DNA of 43,828 nt, taken from NCBI GenBank assembly GCA_021808545.1, contig JAKBBM010000014.1, forward strand, positions 1 through 43,828, written 5' to 3'. The notes beneath the pieces are model-generated. The model was not told the DNA's origin. It did no database searches and was given only the letters and a program-made list of their open reading frames with translations. Of the stretch, positions 26,837-34,107 are shown piece after piece; the stretch's first letter is position 1; each line of letters opens with the position of its first letter. The translations under genes and the position numbers were made by a program. This DNA comes from Pseudomonadota bacterium. GTDB lineage: Bacteria > Pseudomonadota > Alphaproteobacteria > Acetobacterales > Acetobacteraceae.

Positions 26837-28005
26837 TATGAGGTTATGTTTGGGGTTCGGGGGGCTGGCGTCAATATGTAATTTTCCGGATGAGGCGCGC
26901 AGCAAAGGACCGCGAACAACAGTGCAAGCAGGGGCGCGTACACAAACCCACCAGCAAGCGGTGAAAAGAGCATCAGCGGAGAGAGGTAAAGGGCCGCCGC
27001 CAAGCCCAATTGCCAGCGCGCGGCGTGGGGCAAGAGCCAGAGCATAAGCACCGCCGGAACCGTAATGGAATCGTATGTATAAGCGTGCGGCTGGGCCAGC
27101 AAGGTGCCGGTGAGCAGAATGGCCACGGCCATGGGGTAGGGCGCGTTTCTGGCGGCACGAAAAACCAGGCCCGCGACCAGCAGGGTGATGGCGAGTTGGC
27201 AGCCCATGGCCCAGCTTAAAGGCACACCAAAGCGCAGCAAGGTTGCCGCCGGAGAGATCATGATGGTGAGGTTAGTGTGCCCGGCAAAATGGTCATATTG
27301 GATGACGGGCAGGGCGGTTAGCCATTTCAGCCATAAATCCGGCGGCAGTATCGCGCAGCTTAGGGCGACCAGGGCGGCGGTGGTCAGGCAGGCCATGATG
27401 ATGGCCCGCCACGCCCCCAGCGCCAGCAGCAAAAAGGGCAGCAACAGGCCAAGCTGCGGCTTGAGTGTAAGCAGGCCAAAGCAAAGCCCGGCGAAAAGCG
27501 GGCGGCGCGGCAGGCAGGCCAGCCCGCCCAGCAGCAGCCCGCCAAAAAAGAAGGCGCTTTGCCCAGTTGCCAGCGTGAACAAGGCGGCGGGGCTGGCGAG
27601 CAGGGCGGCAATGGCAAGTCCCGGCTTTTGCCCCCGGAACAGCGCGAATGCACCCGCCGTCAGGGCGGCCAGCCCCGCCAGAAGCCACAAATCGCGCGCG
27701 CCATTAAAGCCAAGATGGCGCATCCAGGAGAGAGCCTGCAGCATGTCAGGCGGGTAGCTGAAGGGAAAGAAGCTGCGAAAGCCAGGATAGAGCGCTTGCT
27801 GAAAGCGCATCATCGCGCCGGGATTATAAATGGCGTCCACCGGAGAAAAGCGCGGATAGGACCAGAAGCCTAAAAAATCCTGGTTGAAGAAGGGATGCTG
27901 CCAGAGCAGCCAAGCCAGCGTGGCGATGTTGAAGGTGCCGCATAATGCCAGAATGGTGGCGAGCAGGCGCTGTTTTTGGTTGGTTGTGGTGGCGGGCGGC
28001 ATCAT
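26836..28005 (-). CDS. GT87-family (DUF2029) membrane glycosyltransferase
   Basis: Polytopic membrane protein of 389 residues with about ten hydrophobic segments. It fits family GT87, polyprenol-phosphate-sugar-dependent transferases related to mycobacterial PimE: FNQDFLGFWSY contains an acidic residue in the first large loop, followed by the family runs FFPFSYPPDMLQ and LLTLKPQLGLLLPFL. Donors are lipid-linked hexoses and acceptors face the periplasm. It is coupled to bpt downstream and divergent from the hydrolase gene. The acceptor is unknown; nearby glycan candidates are the ELM1-type gene and its partner. Confidence 0.83.
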   Translation of the reverse strand: MMPPATTTNQKQRLLATILALCGTFNIATLAWLLWQHPFFNQDFLGFWSYPRFSPVDAIYNPGAMMRFQQALYPGFRSFFPFSYPPDMLQALSWMRHLGFNGARDLWLLAGLAALTAGAFALFRGQKPGLAIAALLASPAALFTLATGQSAFFFGGLLLGGLACLPRRPLFAGLCFGLLTLKPQLGLLLPFLLLALGAWRAIIMACLTTAALVALSCAILPPDLWLKWLTALPVIQYDHFAGHTNLTIMISPAATLLRFGVPLSWAMGCQLAITLLVAGLVFRAARNAPYPMAVAILLTGTLLAQPHAYTYDSITVPAVLMLWLLPHAARWQLGLAAALYLSPLMLFSPLAGGFVYAPLLALLFAVLCCAPHPENYILTPAPRTPNITS

Positions 28006-28050
28006 TTAAGCCTTTATCAGGATCATACGGACACGTCGCAGGGGTGGCAC

Positions 28051-28902
28051 ATGGCGCGGGCGAATAAAGTGACTTACCTTTTGGGCACGCGTTTTCACAA
28101 GATGGCTTATGTGGAGTTCGGCAATCCGGCGGCGCCGGCGGTGGTGTGCGTGCATGGGCTGACCCGCAATGGCCGCGATTTTGACACGCTGGCCGAGGCG
28201 CTGGAGGACAAATTCCATGTCATCTGCCCGGATTTGCCAGGCCGCGGCAAATCCGACTGGCTGCCCGAGGGACTGTCCTACCAGCCGCCGAGCTATGTGG
28301 TGGCGCTGTCGCACCTGCTGGCGGCGCTGAATAAGCCGGTGGCGTGGGTTGGCACCTCTTTGGGGGGTATTTGCGGCATGATGATCGGCGCGGCACAGAA
28401 CACGCCCATTACGCGCCTTGTGCTCAATGATGTTGGCCCGACCATCCCCGCCGCCGCGCTCTTGCGTATCCGCGATTACATGCTGGGCGCGCCGGAGCGT
28501 TTTGCCTCGCTGGCGGCGCTGGAGGCGCATCTGCGCCAGGTACATGCGCCGTTTGGGCCACTCAGCGATGCGCAATGGGCGCATCTGGCCCGCATGTCCG
28601 CCCGCCAGGTGCTGGATCAGACCGGGCAAGGCGCCTTCGCCATGCATTACGATCCCAAAATCGTGGAGCCGATGCGCGCCACCGTGCCGGTGGATGTGGA
28701 TTTATGGCCGCTTTGGAGCATGCTGAACATGCCGCGCCTTGTGATTCGCGGCGCGCAAAGCGATTTGCTGCTCGAGGATACGTTCGCGCGCATGAGCAAG
28801 GAAGGGGCCGAGGGCTATGTGGTGCCCGAGGCCGGCCATGCCCCGGCACTGATGGATTATGACAGTATGGCCCGGATCAAGGCCTTTTTGCTCGGCGGTT
28901 AA
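28051..28902 (+). CDS. Alpha/beta-fold hydrolase
   Basis: Hydrolase of 283 residues. The oxyanion region HGLTRNGRDFD (about 29-39), the nucleophile elbow GTSLGG with its Ser at about residue 99, an acid in QSDLLLE and the catalytic His in EAGHAPAL are in order. The Met at 28051 is preferred over the frame opening at 27976 because the latter runs into the divergent GT87 start. Substrate cannot be predicted; the closest familiar proteins are annotated simply as hydrolases. yihY follows after 71 bases. Confidence 0.88.
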   Translation: MARANKVTYLLGTRFHKMAYVEFGNPAAPAVVCVHGLTRNGRDFDTLAEALEDKFHVICPDLPGRGKSDWLPEGLSYQPPSYVVALSHLLAALNKPVAWVGTSLGGICGMMIGAAQNTPITRLVLNDVGPTIPAAALLRIRDYMLGAPERFASLAALEAHLRQVHAPFGPLSDAQWAHLARMSARQVLDQTGQGAFAMHYDPKIVEPMRATVPVDVDLWPLWSMLNMPRLVIRGAQSDLLLEDTFARMSKEGAEGYVVPEAGHAPALMDYDSMARIKAFLLGG

Positions 28903-28973
28903 AGTATGGCACGCGGATGACATCGCCGTGGCGCCAATTGAAGGGACGGCCCCAAAATGGTTAGAGTTGGGGT

Positions 28974-29849
28974 ATGAATACCCGGCCCGCCTTGCCCGCC
29001 TATGCGCCGCTGCTCAAGCCGGCTTTGTTCCGGGCGGGGCGCGCCACGGCGTCGCAGCGTGTCTCGCTGGTGGCGGCGGGCTGCGCCTTTTATGCCACGC
29101 TGGCACTGTTTCCGGCCATCACCATGCTCATCTCGCTCTATGGGCTGGTGTATAACCCCAGCACGGTCCAGCCGCAGCTGCATCAGCTGGAAAGTTTCAT
29201 GCCAGCGGCCGCCTTCTCGCTGATCTCCGAGCGGATCAGGAATGTGGTGGCGCAGCCGGCCAACGGGCTTGGGCTTAGCTTCCTGCTGTCGCTGCTGATC
29301 TCGTTCTGGTCCTCTTCCACCGGCACCAAATCCATCCTCAATGCGCTTTCGCTCGCTTATCATGAGCGTGAGACACGCGGGCTGATCCGCTTTCAGCTGG
29401 TTGCCTTAAGCATGACGCTGATCGCCATTATTGGCGTGGCCATGGCGATCGGCTTTTTGGTGTTCGTGCCGGTGCTGTTGGCATTTTTGGGGCTTTCGGG
29501 ACATGCCCAGTTGCTGGTCAGCCTGATCAGCTTCGCCGCCATGGTGCTGTTCGTGCTGGTCGCGCTGGGGCTGCTTTACCGGTTTGGGCCGGCCGGCGGT
29601 GGACGCGTTTTTTATGCGCCGGGGGCGGCCATCGCCACTGTCTCCTGGCTGGTCGTGTCTTGGGCGTTTGGCTTTTATGTGGGCCGCTTTGCGGTCTATA
29701 GCGCCACCTATGGGCCGCTTGCCACGCTGATCGGCCTGATGATGTGGTTTTATCTCAGTGCTTATATCGTGCTATTCGGCGCGGAGGTGAATGCCGCGCT
29801 CGACCGCGAATGGCGTCAATATCAAGCCAGGCTTGCCCGGGCTGGTTAA
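28974..29849 (+). CDS. YihY/BrkB-family inner-membrane protein
   Basis: Membrane protein of 291 residues with six predicted hydrophobic segments. Family hallmarks: RVSLVAAGCAFYATLALFPAITMLISLYGL near the N-terminus, FWSSSTGTKSILNALSLAYHERETRGL in the loop and the final PLATLIGLMMWFYLSAYIVLFGAEVNAALD. Once called ribonuclease BN in error; its role (possibly export or envelope integrity) is unknown. The ribosome site is weak. It is followed by the peroxidase gene after 60 bases. Confidence 0.9.
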   Translation: MNTRPALPAYAPLLKPALFRAGRATASQRVSLVAAGCAFYATLALFPAITMLISLYGLVYNPSTVQPQLHQLESFMPAAAFSLISERIRNVVAQPANGLGLSFLLSLLISFWSSSTGTKSILNALSLAYHERETRGLIRFQLVALSMTLIAIIGVAMAIGFLVFVPVLLAFLGLSGHAQLLVSLISFAAMVLFVLVALGLLYRFGPAGGGRVFYAPGAAIATVSWLVVSWAFGFYVGRFAVYSATYGPLATLIGLMMWFYLSAYIVLFGAEVNAALDREWRQYQARLARAG

Positions 29850-29858
29850 GACCCCATC

Positions 29859-29872
29859 TGATGAGATCATCA
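29859..29872. promoter_or_regulatory. Small palindrome upstream of glutathione peroxidase
   Basis: TGATGA and TCATCA are exact reverse complements around GA, 37 bases before the peroxidase ATG. It could be a regulator site; a short palindrome like this also arises by chance. Confidence 0.25.
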
Positions 29873-29909
29873 TTATATCTTGCATCGCAAACCGGAGGAC
29901 GATCCTAAA

Positions 29910-30455
29910 ATGAATAAAACGATTTTCGAGATTCCCCTGCAGAACATCAGCGGCGCGCCCGCAAGCTTGGCCGATTACAAGGGCAAGGTGCTGCTCGTGG
30001 TCAATGTGGCCTCCAAATGCGGGCTGACGCCGCAATATGCCGGGCTGCAGGCGCTCTATGAGGAAAAGCAGGCTGAAGGGCTCGAGATTCTCGGGTTTCC
30101 GGCCAATGATTTCATGGGGCAAGAGCCTGGTTCCGATGCCGAGATCGCGCAATTTTGCGCGACCAATTACGATGTCTCCTTCCCGATGTTTTCCAAAATC
30201 GCCGTGACGGGTGAGGCCACGCACCCGCTTTATGAGGCGCTGATCGCCGAACGTCCTGAGGCTGAAGGCGGCAACGCCATGCGCGAACGCCTGTCGGGCT
30301 TTGGCATCACCCCCAACCCCGCGCCAGGCATCTTGTGGAATTTTGAAAAATTCGTGATTGGCCGTGATGGCCACGTGATTGGGCGGTTTACGCCGGATGT
30401 GACGGCCGAGGATACGCGCCTGCGCGCCTTGCTGGATCAAGCGCTGGCAGCCTGA
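29910..30455 (+). CDS. Glutathione peroxidase (Cys type)
   Basis: Thiol peroxidase of 181 residues in the BtuE/GPx family. The peroxidatic Cys37 sits in NVASKCGLT, and the family motifs NDFMGQEPG and WNFEKFVI carry the expected Gln and Trp of the catalytic site. The position filled by Cys in the common FPCNQF motif is Ala (FPANDF), so any resolving cysteine must be the one in the QFCATNYDVSFP run. A strong GGAGG ribosome site precedes the ATG at 29910. The stop is followed by a long perfect hairpin. Confidence 0.93.
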   Translation: MNKTIFEIPLQNISGAPASLADYKGKVLLVVNVASKCGLTPQYAGLQALYEEKQAEGLEILGFPANDFMGQEPGSDAEIAQFCATNYDVSFPMFSKIAVTGEATHPLYEALIAERPEAEGGNAMRERLSGFGITPNPAPGILWNFEKFVIGRDGHVIGRFTPDVTAEDTRLRALLDQALAA

Positions 30456-30464
30456 CAAACGAAT

Positions 30465-30488
30465 CTGGGCCGGCATGAGCCGGCCCAG
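30465..30488. terminator. Perfect 10-bp hairpin between converging genes
   Basis: CTGGGCCGGC (30465-30474) and GCCGGCCCAG (30479-30488) pair exactly around ATGA, 9 bases after the peroxidase stop. A second hairpin, TAAGCCC/GGGCTTA (30497-30514), overlaps the stop of the small gene on the other strand. T runs are short, so termination is probable rather than certain. Confidence 0.6.
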
Positions 30489-30511
30489 CATGAGGTTAAG
30501 CCCTGCGGGGC

Positions 30512-30715
30512 TTAGTGGTGGATGTCGGCCATATGCGCTGAAGCAGAGGGCTCCGCACGGGCCATGGTCTCATCCTCTTTCAAGGCAATGGGAAAAAATT
30601 GGTAGAGTTTACCGCTGCCAGCGGGACGCTCATCCTGCTTGTCACGCATGGCCTCCGACCTGTGGAAACGTGGCACGGCCCACAAGGTTATGCCGTGATA
30701 GGTCTTGGTGGACAT
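30512..30715 (-). CDS. Small unknown protein, 67 residues
   Basis: Short gene with no family I recognise: MSTKTYHGITLWAVPRFHR, then a charged stretch (RDKQDERPAG) and a His-ending tail (SASAHMADIHH). Evidence that it is real: an AGAGG ribosome site 6 bases before the ATG at 30715, a hairpin at its stop and no competing gene on either strand. The open frame continues 21 codons upstream without likely coding content. No membrane segment or signal peptide. Function unknown. Confidence 0.5.
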   Translation of the reverse strand: MSTKTYHGITLWAVPRFHRSEAMRDKQDERPAGSGKLYQFFPIALKEDETMARAEPSASAHMADIHH

Positions 30716-31078
30716 TCGTTTAACCTCTAAGTTTTGAAGCGGTACTAGCCGGAATTGCAACGGCCTCCTAGGGCACATTTTTTAAGTTAAGATTAAATTC
30801 CGGCGGCTGCGACGCTTTTCCTTCACGTTAAAATTGTGGGTGGTGTTGAAATAATATCAAGATCAGCCTTGGATATTCATGGAATAATACGAGAATAATA
30901 CGACGTTTCGGGCGGCTCTTTTTGTCTGTCCGCGCCCTGACTATGCCGCCGCTTGTTCTCTGGCGCAATCATAAATGTGCAACTTGCGGATGAATTCCGG
31001 GCAATGTGGATTTGCCGCGTGGCGGGCGTAAAACAGGGTGATTGAACGCCGCCCGGACAGGCTCTAAGAGCCGTTGAC
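30716..31078. other. Intergenic region upstream of yicC
   Basis: 363 bases without a convincing gene, holding the divergent promoters for the small unknown gene and yicC-gmk. The left half is AT-rich. An 11-base unit GAATAATACGA is repeated in tandem at 30882-30892 and 30893-30903. Just before the yicC ATG is an exact 13-base palindrome, GGCTCT-A-AGAGCC (31060-31072). Confidence 0.6.
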
Positions 31079-31981
31079 ATGAATGAATTTCCACATGTCG
31101 TCTCGATGACCGGCTTTGCGCGCGCCCAAGGTGTGTGCGCGGGCACGGCCTGGATTTGGGAGCTGCGCAGCGTGAATGCGCGCGGGCTGGATGTAAGGCT
31201 GCGCCTGGGCGGCGGGCTGGATGCGCTGGAATTGCCGCTGCGCGATTTGGCCGCCAAGCGGCTGCGGCGCGGCACGGTCTCGGGCACGCTGACCCTGAAG
31301 CGCGAGGCGGCGGCGCAAATGGCACCCGACATGGCCGCCCTGGAGGCGGTGAAGAGCCTGGCCATAGATCTGGCCGATAATATTCCCGGCGCCTTGCCGC
31401 CCAGGGCCGAGCTGCTGCTGGCGCTGCCCGGCATTATGCGCAGCACCGCCGCGCAGGATGCCAGCGATGAAGAACGGGCGCTGTTGGAAGAGGCCGTGCG
31501 CGCGGGTTTCGTGCAGGTGCTGGATGGGCTGGCGGCCTCCCGCGCGGGCGAGGGGGGTAAGCTGGCGGCGGCGGTTGCGGTGCAGTTGCGCGAGATCGCG
31601 CTGCTGCACGAGGCGGCGGTGCTGGAGGCGGCAAAGCAGCCAGAGCTGCACCGCGCGCGCCTGGCCGCCCAGTTGGCTGAAATCATCGGCGGCACGCCGG
31701 GCCTGCCGGAAGAGCGGATTGCCCAGGAAGTGGCGCTGCTGGCCACCAAGTCTGATGTGCGCGAGGAGCTGGACCGGCTGGGTGCGCATATCGGCGCGGC
31801 GCATGCCCTGCTTGGGGAAGGTATTGCCGTGGGCCGCAAGCTCGATTTTTTGATGCAGGAATTCAACCGCGAGGCCAACACGCTGTGCAGCAAATCCACG
31901 TCCTTGCCGCTCACCAATATTGGGCTCGCGCTCAAAGCGGCCATCGAGCAGCTGCGCGAACAGGTGCAAAACATTGAATAG
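31079..31981 (+). CDS. yicC: YicC-family endoribonuclease
   Basis: Protein of 300 residues with the two YicC parts: the N-terminal domain opening SMTGFARAQG (about 9-18) with WELRSVNARGLDVRLRL, and the C-terminal domain DUF1732 with GRKLDFLMQEFNREANTLCSKS. E. coli YicC is an RNase that degrades certain small RNAs. It overlaps gmk by 8 bases, the usual pairing. The ATG at 31079 lies 6 bases after a 13-base palindrome that covers the ribosome-site region, so expression might be autoregulated. Confidence 0.94.
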   Translation: MNEFPHVVSMTGFARAQGVCAGTAWIWELRSVNARGLDVRLRLGGGLDALELPLRDLAAKRLRRGTVSGTLTLKREAAAQMAPDMAALEAVKSLAIDLADNIPGALPPRAELLLALPGIMRSTAAQDASDEERALLEEAVRAGFVQVLDGLAASRAGEGGKLAAAVAVQLREIALLHEAAVLEAAKQPELHRARLAAQLAEIIGGTPGLPEERIAQEVALLATKSDVREELDRLGAHIGAAHALLGEGIAVGRKLDFLMQEFNREANTLCSKSTSLPLTNIGLALKAAIEQLREQVQNIE

Positions 31982-32555
31982 GCGCGGCCTGTGCCTGGTT
32001 CTGGCCGCCCCGTCGGGCGCGGGCAAAACCACCTTGTCGCGCGCATTGCTGGAGCAGGATGACGCGCTAGACCTCTCGGTGAGTGTCACCACGCGCGCGC
32101 GGCGCTTGGGCGAGAAAGAGGGCAAGCATTATTATTTCATCAGCCAGGAACGGTTCGATGAGATGGCTGCCTCTGGCCAGCTTTTGGAATATGCGCGCGT
32201 CTTTGGCCGCTCCTACGGCACGCCGCGCGGCCCGGTTGAGGCGGCGCTGGCGGCCGGGCGCGACGTGCTGTTCGACATTGATTGGCAGGGCTTCCGGCAA
32301 TTGCGCGCGGCCATGCCGGGCGATGTGGTGGGCGTGTTCATCAAGCCTCCCTCGCTTGACGTGCTGCGCGAGCGGCTGCGCAAGCGCGGTGATGGGCCCG
32401 AGCAGGTGGCCGCGCGCATGCAGCATGCCGAGGCGGAAATCTCCCATTCCGGGGAGTTTGATTATATTGTCGAGAACCGGGATTTAGACGTGGCGCTGGC
32501 CGATATACGCGCGGTTTTGCGCGCCAGCCGCTTGGCTACGGCGCGCCAGGGGTAG
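31974..32555 (+). CDS. gmk: Guanylate kinase
   Basis: Phosphorylates GMP to GDP. With the TTG at 31974 the protein has 193 residues and begins MNRRGLCLVLAAPSGAGKTT, placing the P-loop PSGAGKTT at about 13-20, as in other family members. GMP-binding residues are in SVTTRARRLGEKEGKHYYFIS and YGTPRG. The lid and LID-C run RLRKRGDG follow. Start overlaps yicC, which argues for translational coupling; a longer frame to 31920 lacks support. Confidence 0.96.
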   Translation: MNRRGLCLVLAAPSGAGKTTLSRALLEQDDALDLSVSVTTRARRLGEKEGKHYYFISQERFDEMAASGQLLEYARVFGRSYGTPRGPVEAALAAGRDVLFDIDWQGFRQLRAAMPGDVVGVFIKPPSLDVLRERLRKRGDGPEQVAARMQHAEAEISHSGEFDYIVENRDLDVALADIRAVLRASRLATARQG

Positions 32556-32557
32556 GG

Positions 32558-33919
32558 TTATGCCGTCGCCATGCCGATGGAATTATCCGTCCCCTGGTTG
32601 AGCACGTTGGTCGTAACCTGGTTGTAGCTGTTGGCCTGCACGTTCCAGCCGTAAGTGTTCGTGCCAAGGGTAACGCCGGTATCCAGCCGGTAGAACACAT
32701 TGCCGGTCACGACCGCGGCAAAGGAGGGGGCTGCGGCGAAGGTACCCTCGATGGCGATGCCGGTGCTGCCCGTGATGCTGGGTTGCGGGCAGTTGAAGCT
32801 GTTATTGACGATGCTGGTTTGCACCAGCCAGCCTTGGCTCCCCTGCACGGCGATGCCGGCATAGCCAGGTGGCACGTAGAATAGCGAGGCGTTGACCAGA
32901 AGGGTGGCAAGTGCCGCCTCGATCAGGATTTGGTTTTGCATGCAGTTGAACTGGCCGCCCAGCACGGCGAGCTGGGCCAATGAATCGCTGGATGGAGAGC
33001 GTTGCGCCGGGGCGTGGATGCCGGTCATCGCCTGGGTGAAATTGCATTGCGATACGGTAACGCCCTGCAGGTATGAGCCGTAGACGAGCCCGGTCCCCAT
33101 ATAGAAGAACGCGCAATTATTCAGATTATGGACAATCGCGTAATAAGGCGGCTGGTTGGGGTTGCCGGAAATGTCGATGCCCTTGCCCCGTGCTGCGGTG
33201 GATGAGCGCAGCACGCCATAGGCTTGCACCTGCTCATACACCACGTTGGACATGCCGATGACCCGCAGGGCTGTTCCCCAACCATAGGACAGAGAGGAAT
33301 CCTGCGCGCGGAAGGTCAGGCGGGTAAAATCGCTCATCGCCAGCGTGTTGGCGGACATCACGGCCTCGTTCAGCAGCGTGATTGCGGTATGTTCGGCCGC
33401 GTTCTCGGTGGTCAGGCTGAGATCGCGCGCATGCAGCGAATGCCAGGGTGAGCTGGCGGTGATCTGCAGCCCATCGCCTTGCGGCCAGAATAGAATGGAG
33501 ACATCCGCCCCCGCCCCGCGCAGCGTGAGCGAGAAACGCCCGGCCGGCAGGATAAAGCGGATGGCGCTGTCGAACCGGTAGGTGCCGGGGGGAAAGACGA
33601 TCTCGCCGCCGCTGGCGGGCAGGGCGGCAAGCGCGCTGTTAAGGGCGGGGGTGCAGTCGGTTGTGCCGTCGGCGCGGGCGCCGAACCAGCCTATGTCATA
33701 GGGGGCCTGTGCGCCCGCGCGGCCATAGCGCCGCCCGGCGGCATCCACAATCAGCGTACCGCCATTATCGGCACTGTGCCGGTCGGCGGGCAGAAGCACG
33801 AACATGCCACCCCCGCCATCGCCCGGCGCATGATAGCCCGCGACCCAGATGGTTGATGCCGGCGGGCCCTTATGCTGGCGCAGCCGGGCGAGGGTTTCCA
33901 GCGCGATGACATGGTTCAC
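32558..33919 (-). CDS. Right-handed beta-helix protein (pectate lyase 3 / GH28-like)
   Basis: Secreted-type repeat protein without an obvious signal peptide, 453 residues. The segment IGWFGARADGTTDCTPALNSALAALPASGGEIVFPPGTY is the standard opening of pectate-lyase-superfamily beta-helices (tailspikes and polygalacturonase-like proteins), and the remaining sequence shows short repeated strands with Asn ladders typical of that fold. I place the start at the GTG at 33919, which has a perfect GGAGG site 7 bases upstream; the frame opens at 33988. No catalytic triad is evident. It may be a polysaccharide-binding or lyase protein. Convergent with gmk (2-base gap), divergent from gyrA. Confidence 0.8.
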   Translation of the reverse strand: MNHVIALETLARLRQHKGPPASTIWVAGYHAPGDGGGGMFVLLPADRHSADNGGTLIVDAAGRRYGRAGAQAPYDIGWFGARADGTTDCTPALNSALAALPASGGEIVFPPGTYRFDSAIRFILPAGRFSLTLRGAGADVSILFWPQGDGLQITASSPWHSLHARDLSLTTENAAEHTAITLLNEAVMSANTLAMSDFTRLTFRAQDSSLSYGWGTALRVIGMSNVVYEQVQAYGVLRSSTAARGKGIDISGNPNQPPYYAIVHNLNNCAFFYMGTGLVYGSYLQGVTVSQCNFTQAMTGIHAPAQRSPSSDSLAQLAVLGGQFNCMQNQILIEAALATLLVNASLFYVPPGYAGIAVQGSQGWLVQTSIVNNSFNCPQPSITGSTGIAIEGTFAAAPSFAAVVTGNVFYRLDTGVTLGTNTYGWNVQANSYNQVTTNVLNQGTDNSIGMATA

Positions 33920-33981
33920 AATCTGGCCTCCATTCCCTGCGCGGGATCTTTCTCCGGGGGCATGTGCGGGACAAGTGAAAT

Positions 33982-34010
33982 TTGTCAATAATTTGTCGGT
34001 ATGCTATAAA
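33982..34010 (+). promoter_or_regulatory. Sigma-70-type promoter for gyrA
   Basis: TTGTCA (33982-33987) and TATAAA (34005-34010) are separated by exactly 17 bases, about 100 bases before the gyrA ATG. The gyrA start itself lacks a strong ribosome site. Confidence 0.6.
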
Positions 34011-34107
34011 TTGCGGGACATGCAGAATAATTTTTTTAATGTTTCCAATGCATTATGTGGCGCTGCCTCTATGCTTGGCGCAAGAGCCAGCGAGTCCCTG
34101 ATCTGAC

